Part shown: in pieces, positions 42,785-50,689 of the stretch | Layout: every line of letters begins with the position of its first letter | Position numbering within the stretch: position 1 is the stretch's first letter | Source: an uncultured SAR86 cluster bacterium | GTDB taxonomy: Bacteria; Pseudomonadota; Gammaproteobacteria; Magnimaribacterales; D2472 | Length of the DNA: 56,159 nucleotides | Assembly (NCBI GenBank): GCA_902557575.1 | Contig: CACEAR010000006.1 | Span: 1-56,159 of the forward strand | Reading direction: 5' to 3' | Translations under genes and position numbers: made by a program | The notes under the pieces: model-generated | What the model saw: only the letters and a program-made list of their open reading frames with translations | Database searches by the model: none | What the model was told of the DNA's origin: nothing

Positions 42785-43475
42785 TCCTCGCCAACTTGCT
42801 CTGCAAATTCAAATTAATGAGAGAGCGTCTTTAAAAAATTTCTTTGTTTCTAAAAACAATAATAAAACTATTCAAATTCTTAAAAATATTCTACTCAACT
42901 CGAATAATGGGGTTCAGATATTTATAGACGATCTAGGCAGTAATGGAAAAAGTTACTTGCTTCAGGCTATTTGCAATGATTTTTCTGAGTCTAATAATTC
43001 ATCAATTTATATCCCTATGGAAGAAGCAATTAATCTTGATCCTTCTATACTGGAGGGAGTAAGTGAGCTTAATTTAATTTGTATTGATGATGTAGATCTC
43101 ATAAATAATAGAAGAGAATGGGAGATTGCGCTTTTTAATCTCATTAATGAATGTTATGAAAAAGAGTGCTTTCTCTTATTATCAGGCAGCATTAACAAGC
43201 TTGAAGCAATTCCTGATCTTGTTTCTAGAATAAAAAAAATGGAAACATTAAGATTGGAGGCTATAAATGATGATGAGCTATTAGAAGCCACCCAAGCAAT
43301 CTCTAAAAATCTTAATATAGAAATTTCTGATAAAAATATGAATTATCTTATCAATAATTCTAAAAGAGATATTAAGACGATATTCAGGACTCTATCTCAG
43401 CTTGAGAGAGAGTCCCTAGAAAGAAAAAAATCTATTGGCCTAAATCTTATAAAAGAAGTTATTCGAAGTTCTTAA
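42777..43475 (+). CDS. hda: DnaA regulatory inactivator Hda
   Basis: Hda works with the DNA-loaded beta clamp to make DnaA hydrolyse its ATP and so stop re-initiation. The 232-residue protein has the clamp-binding motif QLALQI at 6-11, then an AAA+ core related to DnaA: a degenerate Walker A (DDLGSNGKSYLL), as is usual for Hda, Walker B LNLICIDDVDLI, and sensor 2 in the lid (KRDIKTIFRTLSQLERESL). The C-terminal DNA-binding domain of DnaA is absent, as expected. The 3' end overlaps convergent sppA by 17 bases. Confidence 0.94.
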   Translation: MSNPRQLALQIQINERASLKNFFVSKNNNKTIQILKNILLNSNNGVQIFIDDLGSNGKSYLLQAICNDFSESNNSSIYIPMEEAINLDPSILEGVSELNLICIDDVDLINNRREWEIALFNLINECYEKECFLLLSGSINKLEAIPDLVSRIKKMETLRLEAINDDELLEATQAISKNLNIEISDKNMNYLINNSKRDIKTIFRTLSQLERESLERKKSIGLNLIKEVIRSS

Positions 43476-45303
43476 AGCCACAATCAAAACAATAGGCAAC
43501 CACATATCTATCCTCACCGGATAAAAGCATCCTATTAAGGCCACTAATCTCATTTAATAAATCCTGAATCTGAGAAGGGAGTTTATTTTGAATCAGTAAA
43601 TTCAAATCGAATTCAAACTCAACTTCAGTATTGTAAGAAAAGACTTTATAGTCCTCTAATTCAAGTTTTGTCACCATAGAGTCAATTGCATCATCTAGTG
43701 AGCCCAATTTATCAACTAAACCTAACTCAAGGGCTGTATCGCCTCGCCATATTCTTCCACCTGCAAATTTGAGGACTTCTGAGTATTCCATCTCTCTATT
43801 ATCAGCTACCTTAGTTACAAACTCTCTATAGAAGTTCTCTGTATTTTCTCTGAATTGCTTATTAAGCTCCTCATTCATTCCCCTACTTAAATCATAAATA
43901 TCTCCAGCCTTAGTCATGCTTACGCCGTCATAGTTGATACCAGCCCAATTCTCAAGTGGACTAACATCAGGAATAATACTGTAAACTCCAATTGAACCAG
44001 TGAGCGTTGTGTCTTCGGCCCATATTTCTTCTGAAGTTGTTGTTACCCAAACACCGCCAGATGCAGCAATATCACCCATAGAGGTATATACAGGTCTTCC
44101 AGTAGATTGAAATTCTTCTAATGCATTTGTAATCATCGAAGATGCATAAACATCGCCACCTGGGCTATTAACTCTTAAAATAATTCCTTTTACACTTTCA
44201 TCATCTCTAGCCTTATTAATATTTTTAACGATACCTCCAGAACCAGCAGTATTAAAGTCTATGCCGCCTGTAACAATTGCTCCCTCAACATGGATAACAG
44301 CAATCTTATTTTTATCCTGAGCTCTTTGTTGTTTTCTACTAATTTCTTCGTCTTCAAGAGTTGAAAGATATTCTCTACCAGTTATTCCCTCAGGCCACTC
44401 ATAATCTTCCTCACTACCAAACTTTTCAATCATATAGTTTCTAATTTCTTGTTTTGTCATTAATTTGTCAACTAAGCCAGTTGCCAGAGCAGTTTCATTG
44501 TCATCGCCACCATTCTCAGTTGCTAATAAGTGATAATTATCTCCAATATATTGAATAGTTCCTGGGTCAAAGCCTCTGCCTGTTTCCATCATAGCTTTAT
44601 ACTTTTCCCAAACTGGCGTAACGAATTCGACCCATGCTAGCCTATCTGTTTCAGACATATCATTTCTGGTAAAACCTTCAGGACCAGACTTAAAATCACC
44701 AGCAGCATATACATTCATATCAACTTTAATATTTTCAAAAAAATCTTTTTGATATTGCCTTACTCTGCTAAAACCAAAGGGGGCAACAGATCCGTATGCA
44801 TCTTTTTCAAGAATTACCTCATTCGCTTGAGAGGCTATAAGATAGTTGGTTGTTCCCAACCCGCTGGTATAAGCAATTATTTCTTTTCCATTCTCTCTAG
44901 CTTTATATAAAGCATCTGCAATTTTCAATGCAGAAGTGTAATAAGCTCTTAAACCATCAACATCAAGATAAATAGCCTTAAGATCATCATCAGTTCCAGC
45001 ATTATTGATAACTTTTAAGATATTTTCTAACTCAATTTGGTTTGTGGAGCTTCCGAAAATTTCAAATTCTTCAAATGGATCATTTCTATTTATTGCCTTA
45101 TCAACAATTACTCCATTTGGTTCAAGATAGAGGATTTGATCTTCTGTTTCTATTTCATCAGATTCAAATAAAGAACCTAAACTACCAAAAATACCCAAAG
45201 TGATGAGCATTAAAAGAAGAACTGTAAAAATATTTAGAAACACTCTTCTAAATTTTCCAAGAAGATTGTCTACAAATGTGATTATACTTTTAGCTTTTTC
45301 CAT
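43459..45303 (-). CDS. sppA: Signal peptide peptidase SppA, 67K type
   Basis: SppA cuts released signal peptides in the inner membrane. The 614-residue protein has one N-terminal TM helix (IFTVLLLMLITLGIFG) and two homologous domains, as in the E. coli 67K form. The catalytic Lys lies in AGDFKSGPEGF in the first domain; the Ser lies in MGDIAASGGVWV in the second; VNSPGGDVYAS precedes it. The protein ends in a Cys pair (YCFDCGF). RBS AGGA is present, and it lies 8 bp after the XRE gene stop, so it may be read from the XRE-cassette promoter. Confidence 0.95.
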   Translation of the reverse strand: MEKAKSIITFVDNLLGKFRRVFLNIFTVLLLMLITLGIFGSLGSLFESDEIETEDQILYLEPNGVIVDKAINRNDPFEEFEIFGSSTNQIELENILKVINNAGTDDDLKAIYLDVDGLRAYYTSALKIADALYKARENGKEIIAYTSGLGTTNYLIASQANEVILEKDAYGSVAPFGFSRVRQYQKDFFENIKVDMNVYAAGDFKSGPEGFTRNDMSETDRLAWVEFVTPVWEKYKAMMETGRGFDPGTIQYIGDNYHLLATENGGDDNETALATGLVDKLMTKQEIRNYMIEKFGSEEDYEWPEGITGREYLSTLEDEEISRKQQRAQDKNKIAVIHVEGAIVTGGIDFNTAGSGGIVKNINKARDDESVKGIILRVNSPGGDVYASSMITNALEEFQSTGRPVYTSMGDIAASGGVWVTTTSEEIWAEDTTLTGSIGVYSIIPDVSPLENWAGINYDGVSMTKAGDIYDLSRGMNEELNKQFRENTENFYREFVTKVADNREMEYSEVLKFAGGRIWRGDTALELGLVDKLGSLDDAIDSMVTKLELEDYKVFSYNTEVEFEFDLNLLIQNKLPSQIQDLLNEISGLNRMLLSGEDRYVVAYCFDCGFKNFE

Positions 45304-45311
45304 AATTTATC

Positions 45312-45515
45312 CTATTTATTAAAGTTATTTGTTGAAAAAATTTGTTCAACAGAAGTGTTAAAAAATTTACCCAGCTTGAGTGCCAATGGCAAACTCGGGT
45401 CAAATTTACCATTTTCAATTGAATTAATTGTTTGTCTACTAACGTCTACAGAACTGCCAAGATCTGCCTGACTTAAACCCATTTGCTCTCTTAATTGTTT
45501 GATTGAATTATCCAT
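45312..45515 (-). CDS. XRE-family small DNA-binding regulator
   Basis: This 67-residue protein is almost entirely a helix-turn-helix of the XRE/Cro type (QLREQMGLSQADLGSSVDVSRQTINSIENGKFDPSLPLALKLGKFF), the layout of the YozG/lambda-repressor-like small regulators. It shares one base with the stop of the upstream membrane-protein gene (TAATG), so the two are cotranslated. Small XRE proteins paired with a membrane protein often control their own promoter; a cluster of repeated half-sites lies over a strong promoter 90-136 bases upstream of the first gene. The signal it responds to is unknown. Confidence 0.93.
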   Translation of the reverse strand: MDNSIKQLREQMGLSQADLGSSVDVSRQTINSIENGKFDPSLPLALKLGKFFNTSVEQIFSTNNFNK

Positions 45516-45967
45516 TAATCAATAAATTTATTATGGAATCTATATCCACCAATAATTGTCCCAAGGACAAAGCCAATAAAATACTCGTAAAAAGTTACTT
45601 GATAATCAGTATATGGAGACAGTAGAGAGATAAGAAAACCAACAAAAAGAAAGCCGATAGCTCCATTGCTAAGTACAAATTCATTATATCTATTGAGAAA
45701 TTCATCTTGTGTTGCATAAAATTCTTTGTATAACCATGCAGCTATTAGCATAAAAGTTAGTGATAAGACTCTGACGATAACTAAAACTGGTGATGGTGAA
45801 ATTTCCTCTGTTGCTTCAATGCCAAGTCCACCTACTGCAGCCAGATGAACGCCAAAAAGAAGAGCTCCTGCAAAGAGAAAGACATTACATAGTATGTATT
45901 TGCTTTTTGCATCTTTATCTAAAGATTTAAGCTCTATCCAATTTCCTTTATGGGTAATCTTGGCCAT
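45515..45967 (-). CDS. Four-TM membrane protein paired with the XRE regulator
   Basis: This 150-residue protein has a polar N-terminal 24 residues and four TM helices (about 25-46, 62-80, 101-116, 126-142). It shares the layout of small membrane proteins that accompany YozG-like regulators, for instance DUF2178-like proteins, but I cannot name the family with certainty. Its N-terminal KGNWIELKSLDKDAKSKYIL has no clear domain. It may sense an envelope or membrane state and act with the regulator; this is inferred from the pairing only. Confidence 0.75.
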   Translation of the reverse strand: MAKITHKGNWIELKSLDKDAKSKYILCNVFLFAGALLFGVHLAAVGGLGIEATEEISPSPVLVIVRVLSLTFMLIAAWLYKEFYATQDEFLNRYNEFVLSNGAIGFLFVGFLISLLSPYTDYQVTFYEYFIGFVLGTIIGGYRFHNKFID

Positions 45968-46056
45968 ATGAAAGAATTAAATATTAAATTAAGCTAATTA
46001 AAAGTGGTAAAAACTTCAATGCAAGTGCAGAGAAGCACCATATAGTTAGGGTTATT

Positions 46057-46103
46057 AAAATAAACATGTAGCTATGTTATGTCAAGTCTGCTTGACATGT
46101 CAA
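46057..46103 (-). promoter_or_regulatory. Promoter and operator cluster of the XRE cassette
   Basis: On the minus strand a perfect -35 TTGACA (46085-46080), a 17-bp spacer and -10 TATTTT (46062-46057) drive the membrane-protein/XRE genes. Three copies of ATGTCAA lie over the -35 and upstream: 46079-46085, 46092-46098 (inverted) and 46097-46103. The last two form the perfect palindrome TTGACATGTCAA, and the first two form an 8-bp arm inverted repeat. AACAT/ATGTT also flanks the spacer. This fits an autoregulated operator. Confidence 0.58.
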
Positions 46104-46432
46104 TTGCTATTTATATTTTTTGGTCCATATAAAGCATTAATAAAAGCTAAAACAACTAAAACAAGTTCAGTAATATCAAAAGGTAATGGATTTGGAACAC
46201 CAAAAACTCGTAAGCTTGAGAACATGAAATAAAGCAAGAGTATAAATGCATAGGATTGATAGCTTCTAATTGACTTTTTGTAGAGAAAAAAAGAAAAACA
46301 CAAAAGAGGAATTGCCCAAAAACTAAATATTAATAAGGGCAGTTTATATAGGATTAAGATTACCAGTTTGTTAATAATTAAGAGAAAAATTATTAATATG
46401 CTAGAAGAAGGGTATTGAAAAAAGCTAAACAT
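46100..46432 (-). CDS. DUF2069 membrane protein
   Basis: This 110-residue protein has four hydrophobic helices. The block LIFSFWAIPLLCFSFFLYKKSIRSYQSYAFILLLYFMFSSLRV is similar to the DUF2069 family of small gammaproteobacterial membrane proteins, where a Tyr-rich strand follows the second helix. In Pseudomonas-like genomes this family stands near a TlpA-type thioredoxin gene, as here (the TlpA gene lies divergent 17 bp away). Function is unknown. Its 3' end overlaps the operator region of the XRE cassette. Confidence 0.75.
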   Translation of the reverse strand: MFSFFQYPSSSILIIFLLIINKLVILILYKLPLLIFSFWAIPLLCFSFFLYKKSIRSYQSYAFILLLYFMFSSLRVFGVPNPLPFDITELVLVVLAFINALYGPKNINSN

Positions 46433-46449
46433 GTCTCAAAATAGGTTTG

Positions 46450-46902
46450 ATGCGAAATTTTATAAAAATATTACCACTTTTTGTACTCTTTTATTCTTGC
46501 AGTTCGGGTGATATTCATTTTAATAAAGCAAATAGCCAATTCAAGAATGATCTTGATGAAAGCTGGATAGTCATTAATTATTGGGCCGACTGGTGTCCAC
46601 CATGTTTAAAGGAAATGCCAGAACTAGTTAATTTTGCTCAATCAAATCCTGACATTGAAGTATTTGCATACAATTTTGATCGCCTCGAACCAGAATACTT
46701 AGATCCTTTGATATTAAGATTTGGAGTTGATATTCCATCAATAACTTCCCACCCAAGAGAGGTATGGGGCATAGAATCTCCAGCAATTTTACCTGCAACA
46801 TATTTTATTAAACCTGGAGGAGAGGTTGTGCTAAGTCTTCTTACTCCTCAGACTGAGGCAAGTTTGCAGGAACATCTTGATAGTCTGCAAGGAGATTCAT
46901 AG
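46450..46902 (+). CDS. TlpA-like thioredoxin lipoprotein
   Basis: This 150-residue lipoprotein has a lipobox (LFYSC, near Cys 17) and a thioredoxin fold with the redox motif WCPPC in WADWCPPCLKEMPELV. The cis-Pro block ILPATYFI follows, and the family length fits. TlpA-like proteins reduce periplasmic disulfides, for instance for cytochrome c or other thiol proteins, with electrons from DsbD or CcdA. The ATG at 46450 is preferred to a TTG one codon before. Its 3' end overlaps the convergent M23 gene by 62 bases. Confidence 0.88.
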   Translation: MRNFIKILPLFVLFYSCSSGDIHFNKANSQFKNDLDESWIVINYWADWCPPCLKEMPELVNFAQSNPDIEVFAYNFDRLEPEYLDPLILRFGVDIPSITSHPREVWGIESPAILPATYFIKPGGEVVLSLLTPQTEASLQEHLDSLQGDS

Positions 46903-47659
46903 GGAAATCTTTGTTTAATACTATTTCTGGATTGATTCGATTTCCATTCATGTAAATTACCCAATGAAGGTGAGGTCCGGTGACTCTTCCAGTAGAGCCA
47001 ATTTCACCAATTAAATCACCTTTTTTTACAAAATCTCCAACCGCTCTATGACTTTTACTCATATGGCTATAGGAAGTAAAAACATTACTTCCATGATCTA
47101 AAACGATAATGTTACCACTATAAAAAAAGTTATCGACTAGAACTACTTCTGCATCCAAGGGTGCAACAATAGGATCTCCATCAAACCCATCCAAGTCTAA
47201 TGCTAAATGAGGGGCTCTTGGAAGATCATTTATAAATCTCTTTTTACCAAAACCACTAGTTACGGCTCCTTCAACTGGCCTTAAAAATCTTAAATCACTC
47301 AAAATAAAGTTACTTTTTTTTGTAAGAGCTGACTGTAATAATTTTCTCTCTTTAGCTGCTCGCTTTTGATCTGACGAGGAAGGATTTACAAGATTATCAT
47401 TCTCGATTGTGATTCGAGATTCTCCATAATTTACTGGCAAAACTTTTATTTCTTTATCATCTATTTTTATAACTTTTTCTTCTAAGACATAAGGCATACC
47501 AGCAATAACATAACTTTTTCCATCTATTTCAAATAGAAGATAATCATTTGAAATATACTCACTAGAAACAGGTAGTGCAAAAATACCTCCAGAATCTCCC
47601 TCGTATGAAACGGCAAATATGGAGCTTGAGAATAAAAATAGGGCTAAAAATTTAAACAT
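46841..47659 (-). CDS. M23 family metallopeptidase
   Basis: This 272-residue exported protein has a signal peptide (FLALFLFSSSIFA) and a C-terminal LytM domain. The zinc residues are His-Asp in PHLALDLDG and HLH in TGPHLHWVIY; SGFGKKRF marks the start of the domain at about 140. The N-terminal half is a smaller beta domain. The motifs are complete, so it is probably an active endopeptidase on peptidoglycan cross-links. It is read with xseA (8-base overlap). The 62-base overlap with the convergent tlpA gene is unusual. Confidence 0.92.
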   Translation of the reverse strand: MFKFLALFLFSSSIFAVSYEGDSGGIFALPVSSEYISNDYLLFEIDGKSYVIAGMPYVLEEKVIKIDDKEIKVLPVNYGESRITIENDNLVNPSSSDQKRAAKERKLLQSALTKKSNFILSDLRFLRPVEGAVTSGFGKKRFINDLPRAPHLALDLDGFDGDPIVAPLDAEVVLVDNFFYSGNIIVLDHGSNVFTSYSHMSKSHRAVGDFVKKGDLIGEIGSTGRVTGPHLHWVIYMNGNRINPEIVLNKDFPMNLLADYQDVPANLPQSEE

Positions 47660-49013
47660 TCTTCTTTCTTACTTTTGCTTCAAATGATCCCTTGGCTAAC
47701 TTAGCAGTTATTTCTTCGCCTTCGTTAATTTGTGCAGAATCTTTAATTACATCTCCTTTTGTATTTGTTATTAAAGAATATCCTCTATCAAGGACATTCT
47801 GCGGATCAATTGATTTTATAACTTTTTCATAAGTAACAATTCTTGATTGAGAATTGCTTAGGAAGGTTTGAATGGAAGTCTTCAAAGATTGATAATTTTT
47901 TTGCAAAGAATTTTTGTTATCAAGAATTAAATATTTAGGGTTTTCTATCATTAAAGAGTTTGTATTTTCTTTGAAGGACAATTTAGAATCCAAAATTTTT
48001 TGCTTAATAAGCATTTTTATTTTTTCATAAGCCGACGTAAGAACTCTATATTGCTCCCTTATTGCATGGGCTGGATGTTTTAAATGAGAGCTCTGATAAT
48101 CAAGGGTCTGATTTTTATCTCTTAAGATATTTTTGATATTAGACACCAAATCTTTTGATATTTCTGAAAGCTTTTCGATAAGATTAAAATTAAACTCACT
48201 TACAATTTCTGCAGCTGCAGTTGGAGTGGGGGCTCTGAGATCCGATACAAAATCAGCAATCGTAAAGTCTATTTCGTGGCCAACACCAGAAATGATAGGA
48301 ATTTCAAAGTTAAATATTTCCCTAGCTAAATCTTCATTATTAAAACACCATAAATCTTCTATTGAACCTCCGCCTCTGCATAAAAGAACGCAATCAATCT
48401 TATTTGAGGAGTTATTGTTATAATTTTGAATTCTTTTAAATGCTTCAATGATTGTTTCTGATGCATTTTCACCTTGTACTGTTGCAGGACTAACAGAAAT
48501 TTTCATACTAGGAGCTCTTCTTTCAATCGTTGATAATATATCTTGTAACGCAGCAGTTGAAGTAGAAGTAATAACAGCAACATGTTTTGGTGCTTCGGGA
48601 ATAGGAAGTTTATTTGCATCATCAAAGAGGCCTTCATCTTTAAGTTTGCTCTTAAGCTTTTCAAACTCCTGCATTAGATTTCCTTGGCCAGCAAGAATCA
48701 TCTTCTTAGCAATAAGTTGATAATTTCCTCTTTGAACAAATAGACTTATATTTCCTGAGACAATGCATTCATCACCATCTTTAGGATTGAAATTAAGGCC
48801 CATGTTGCTCCCTTTAAACATTGCACACTGAATTGAACCTTCATCATCCTTCAGAGAGAAATAAATATGACCAGATGCTGGCCTTGCTAAATTTGAGATT
48901 TCTCCAATAACTGAAACAGCTGGAAAGTTACTTTCTAGGAGGTATTTCGCAGATCTATTTAATTCCCCAACTGAGATTATTTCATTATTCTGCTCTACAA
49001 TATCTTTGTCCAT
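47652..49013 (-). CDS. xseA: Exodeoxyribonuclease VII large subunit XseA
   Basis: XseA with XseB digests single-stranded DNA. The 453-residue protein has the N-terminal OB fold (SVIGEISNLARPASGHIYFSLKDDEGSIQCAMFKG), the catalytic region (VAVITSTSTAALQDIL, CRGGGSIEDLWCFN, SGVGHEIDFTIADFVSD) and a long C-terminal coiled coil. The ATG at 49013 is chosen because the family begins there; an in-frame ATG at 49085 would add 24 residues and run into the divergent gene. xseB is not next to it. A TATACT on the minus strand (49025-49020) ends 6 bases before the ATG. Confidence 0.96.
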   Translation of the reverse strand: MDKDIVEQNNEIISVGELNRSAKYLLESNFPAVSVIGEISNLARPASGHIYFSLKDDEGSIQCAMFKGSNMGLNFNPKDGDECIVSGNISLFVQRGNYQLIAKKMILAGQGNLMQEFEKLKSKLKDEGLFDDANKLPIPEAPKHVAVITSTSTAALQDILSTIERRAPSMKISVSPATVQGENASETIIEAFKRIQNYNNNSSNKIDCVLLCRGGGSIEDLWCFNNEDLAREIFNFEIPIISGVGHEIDFTIADFVSDLRAPTPTAAAEIVSEFNFNLIEKLSEISKDLVSNIKNILRDKNQTLDYQSSHLKHPAHAIREQYRVLTSAYEKIKMLIKQKILDSKLSFKENTNSLMIENPKYLILDNKNSLQKNYQSLKTSIQTFLSNSQSRIVTYEKVIKSIDPQNVLDRGYSLITNTKGDVIKDSAQINEGEEITAKLAKGSFEAKVRKKNV

Positions 49014-49030
49014 GAACAGAGTATAGCTAG

Positions 49031-49909
49031 ATGTTAAAAAATTTACAGGGAGCAAATTTCTTTTTAATACTGTCCCTAGGAGCAATGTTGATAGGATTCG
49101 CGCCAGTATTTGTAAAGTGGAGTGAGCTTTCTTCTTCAGCTATATTGTTTTGGAGAATGCTTCTGGCATTACCAATGCTAGCCATTCTTAATTATTTTCT
49201 TAATAAGACTTTTATTTTTAAGGTCAAAAATAAAAATACTATTTTATATACCGCAATAGCTTCTCTTGCATTCACAACTGATCTAATTCTTTGGCACTAC
49301 AGTATGAATATAACTTCAGTTTCAAATGCAACGATAATTGTGAACTCTGCTCCAATATTTGTAGCTCTTTTTGCCTATATCATTTTCAAGGAAGTGCCCG
49401 CAAAAGGCTTCGGTGTTTCTTTTTTAATAACTTACCTGGGAATAACTGGACTAATTATTTTTTCTAGTAATTATGCAAATGGAAAAATAATTGGAGATTT
49501 ATTATGCATCGTAGCCGCTATTGGCTATGGAATATATTTGTTAATAATTGCCAAGCTTGGAAAAGAAACATCCCTTAACTTAATATTTTATACAACTCTT
49601 TTCTGCTGCCTTTTTTCAATTATTCCAATGATGCTAGATTCAGGAGTTAATTTTCCTAAATCAAATTTTGAATGGATTAATTTATTCTTGCTTGCTTTAG
49701 TTTGTCAATTTGGTGGCCAGTTTTTAATAACATTTGGTATTGGAAAAATCTCACCATCAAACGGTTCTATAGGATTGTTAATGCAGCCACTTACAGCGAC
49801 AATTTTAGCTGCCTTCTTATTCTCAGAATGGCTCAATCTGGCTCAAATAATTTTTGCTGCTGTTGCCCTCGTTGGAATATATTTTGCAAGACTAAGCATT
49901 GCAAAATAG
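49031..49909 (+). CDS. EamA/DMT-family transporter
   Basis: This 292-residue, ten-TM transporter has two EamA repeats: GFAPVFVKWSELSSSAILFWRMLLALPML in the first, and FGGQFLITFGIGKISPSNGSIGLLMQPL in the second. Members export or import amino acids, nucleotides or other small molecules; the substrate is not clear. The start lies 17 bp from the divergent xseA start, so the promoters must overlap the coding regions. The last helix ends in ARLSIAK. Confidence 0.92.
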   Translation: MLKNLQGANFFLILSLGAMLIGFAPVFVKWSELSSSAILFWRMLLALPMLAILNYFLNKTFIFKVKNKNTILYTAIASLAFTTDLILWHYSMNITSVSNATIIVNSAPIFVALFAYIIFKEVPAKGFGVSFLITYLGITGLIIFSSNYANGKIIGDLLCIVAAIGYGIYLLIIAKLGKETSLNLIFYTTLFCCLFSIIPMMLDSGVNFPKSNFEWINLFLLALVCQFGGQFLITFGIGKISPSNGSIGLLMQPLTATILAAFLFSEWLNLAQIIFAAVALVGIYFARLSIAK

Positions 49910-49963
49910 CTTATTAAAAATACTAAGACATTTTAAATGGATACAAAAATTACAAAATTTCAT

Positions 49964-49991
49964 TTGTATAGTCTAAATTAGCCAATATAAT
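49964..49991 (+). promoter_or_regulatory. Promoter of the tRNA-Val/tRNA-Asp genes
   Basis: TTGTAT (49964-49969), a 16-bp spacer and a perfect TATAAT (49986-49991) lie 10 bases before tRNA-Val. No other promoter is visible before the tRNA-Asp gene 59 bases later, so both may be read together. Confidence 0.5.
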
Positions 49992-50001
49992 ACAACTCCG
50001 T

Positions 50002-50078
50002 GGGTGATTAGCTCAGTTTGGTAGAGCATCTCGTTTACACCGAGGGGGTCGGCAGTTCGAGCCTGTCATCACCCACCA
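50002..50078 (+). tRNA. tRNA-Val (anticodon UAC)
   Basis: A 77-base cloverleaf: acceptor GGGTGAT/ATCACCC, D arm GCTC/GAGC, anticodon stem TCTCG/CGAGG with loop TTTACAC (anticodon TAC), T loop TTCGAGC, discriminator A and encoded CCA. Together with the GAC isoacceptor at 25.8 kb, all four Val codons are covered. Confidence 0.97.
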
Positions 50079-50137
50079 TTCAAATATACTTGCAGAATTA
50101 TTTTAAAAAGATATTATTCGCAAACATATATTTATGC

Positions 50138-50215
50138 GGACCGGTAGTTCAGTTTGGTTAGAATGCCGGCCTGTCACGCCGGAGGTCGCGGGTTCGAGTC
50201 CCGTCCGGTCCGCCA
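50138..50215 (+). tRNA. tRNA-Asp (anticodon GUC)
   Basis: A 78-base cloverleaf: acceptor GGACCGG/CCGGTCC, D arm GTTC/GAAT, anticodon stem CCGGC/GCCGG with loop CTGTCAC (anticodon GTC), T arm with TTCGAGT, discriminator G and encoded CCA. G at the discriminator is the Asp identity base. Confidence 0.97.
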
Positions 50216-50221
50216 GTTATT

Positions 50222-50629
50222 ATGGATACTATTGTTGTAATACTTTTATCAATTACCTATTCATTAATTATAGGAATTATTTTTGCTCAAGCGTTACTTA
50301 CAGCTCCTGTTGTATTTAAAGTTCTTGACAATGAGACTGCTTCAAAATTCTTAAGAAGAATATTTCCAAGATATTACTTAATAATTTTCTTATTTTGCCT
50401 TCTAGCGGTGTTAATTTCTTATCTTTTTCTAGAAAGAAGTTTCTTGATAATGGCAGCAATAAACAGCAGCCTTGCATTCATAGGATACATAATTATTCCT
50501 ATGACAAACTCTGCAAGAGACAGGTCATGGGATAGACTTTTCACTTTTCTTCACAGGCTAAGTGTTTACATCACAATCTCCATCTTTATTTTTTCAATTA
50601 CGGAAATAGTTAGAATTTCGCTTGCCTAA
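50222..50629 (+). CDS. DUF4149 membrane protein
   Basis: This 135-residue, four-TM protein fits DUF4149: the first helix ends in FAQALLTAPVVFKVLDNETASKFLRRIFPRYY, the block that marks the family, and a later loop has TNSARDRSWDRLFTFLHRLS, with a conserved His-Arg. Function is not known. It starts 6 bases after the tRNA-Asp end, and htpG follows after 60 bp. Gene identity is good; role unknown. Confidence 0.85.
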   Translation: MDTIVVILLSITYSLIIGIIFAQALLTAPVVFKVLDNETASKFLRRIFPRYYLIIFLFCLLAVLISYLFLERSFLIMAAINSSLAFIGYIIIPMTNSARDRSWDRLFTFLHRLSVYITISIFIFSITEIVRISLA

Positions 50630-50642
50630 AGCAATTACAAAA

Positions 50643-50672
50643 CTTGAAATATCTTAATTTAGCATTAACTAA
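50643..50672 (+). promoter_or_regulatory. Possible heat-shock promoter of htpG
   Basis: CTTGAAA (50643-50649) is a perfect sigma-32 -35. The -10 (TTAGCATTAA, about 50659-50668) matches only the CAT core, and the gap is slightly short. The ATG is 40 bases after the -35. It is suggested by htpG being a heat-shock gene. Confidence 0.4.
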
Positions 50673-50689
50673 TAGCAGGGGATAAACAT

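Noticed and set aside
46079-46098. Hairpin ATGTCAAG/CTTGACAT as terminator of the DUF2069 gene
   Set aside because: No T run follows on the minus strand, and the arms overlap a consensus -35, so an operator is a better reading.
50134-50319. 61-codon plus-strand frame starting MRTGSSVWLECRPV
   Set aside because: Its first half is the tRNA-Asp gene read as protein and the rest overlaps DUF4149 out of frame.
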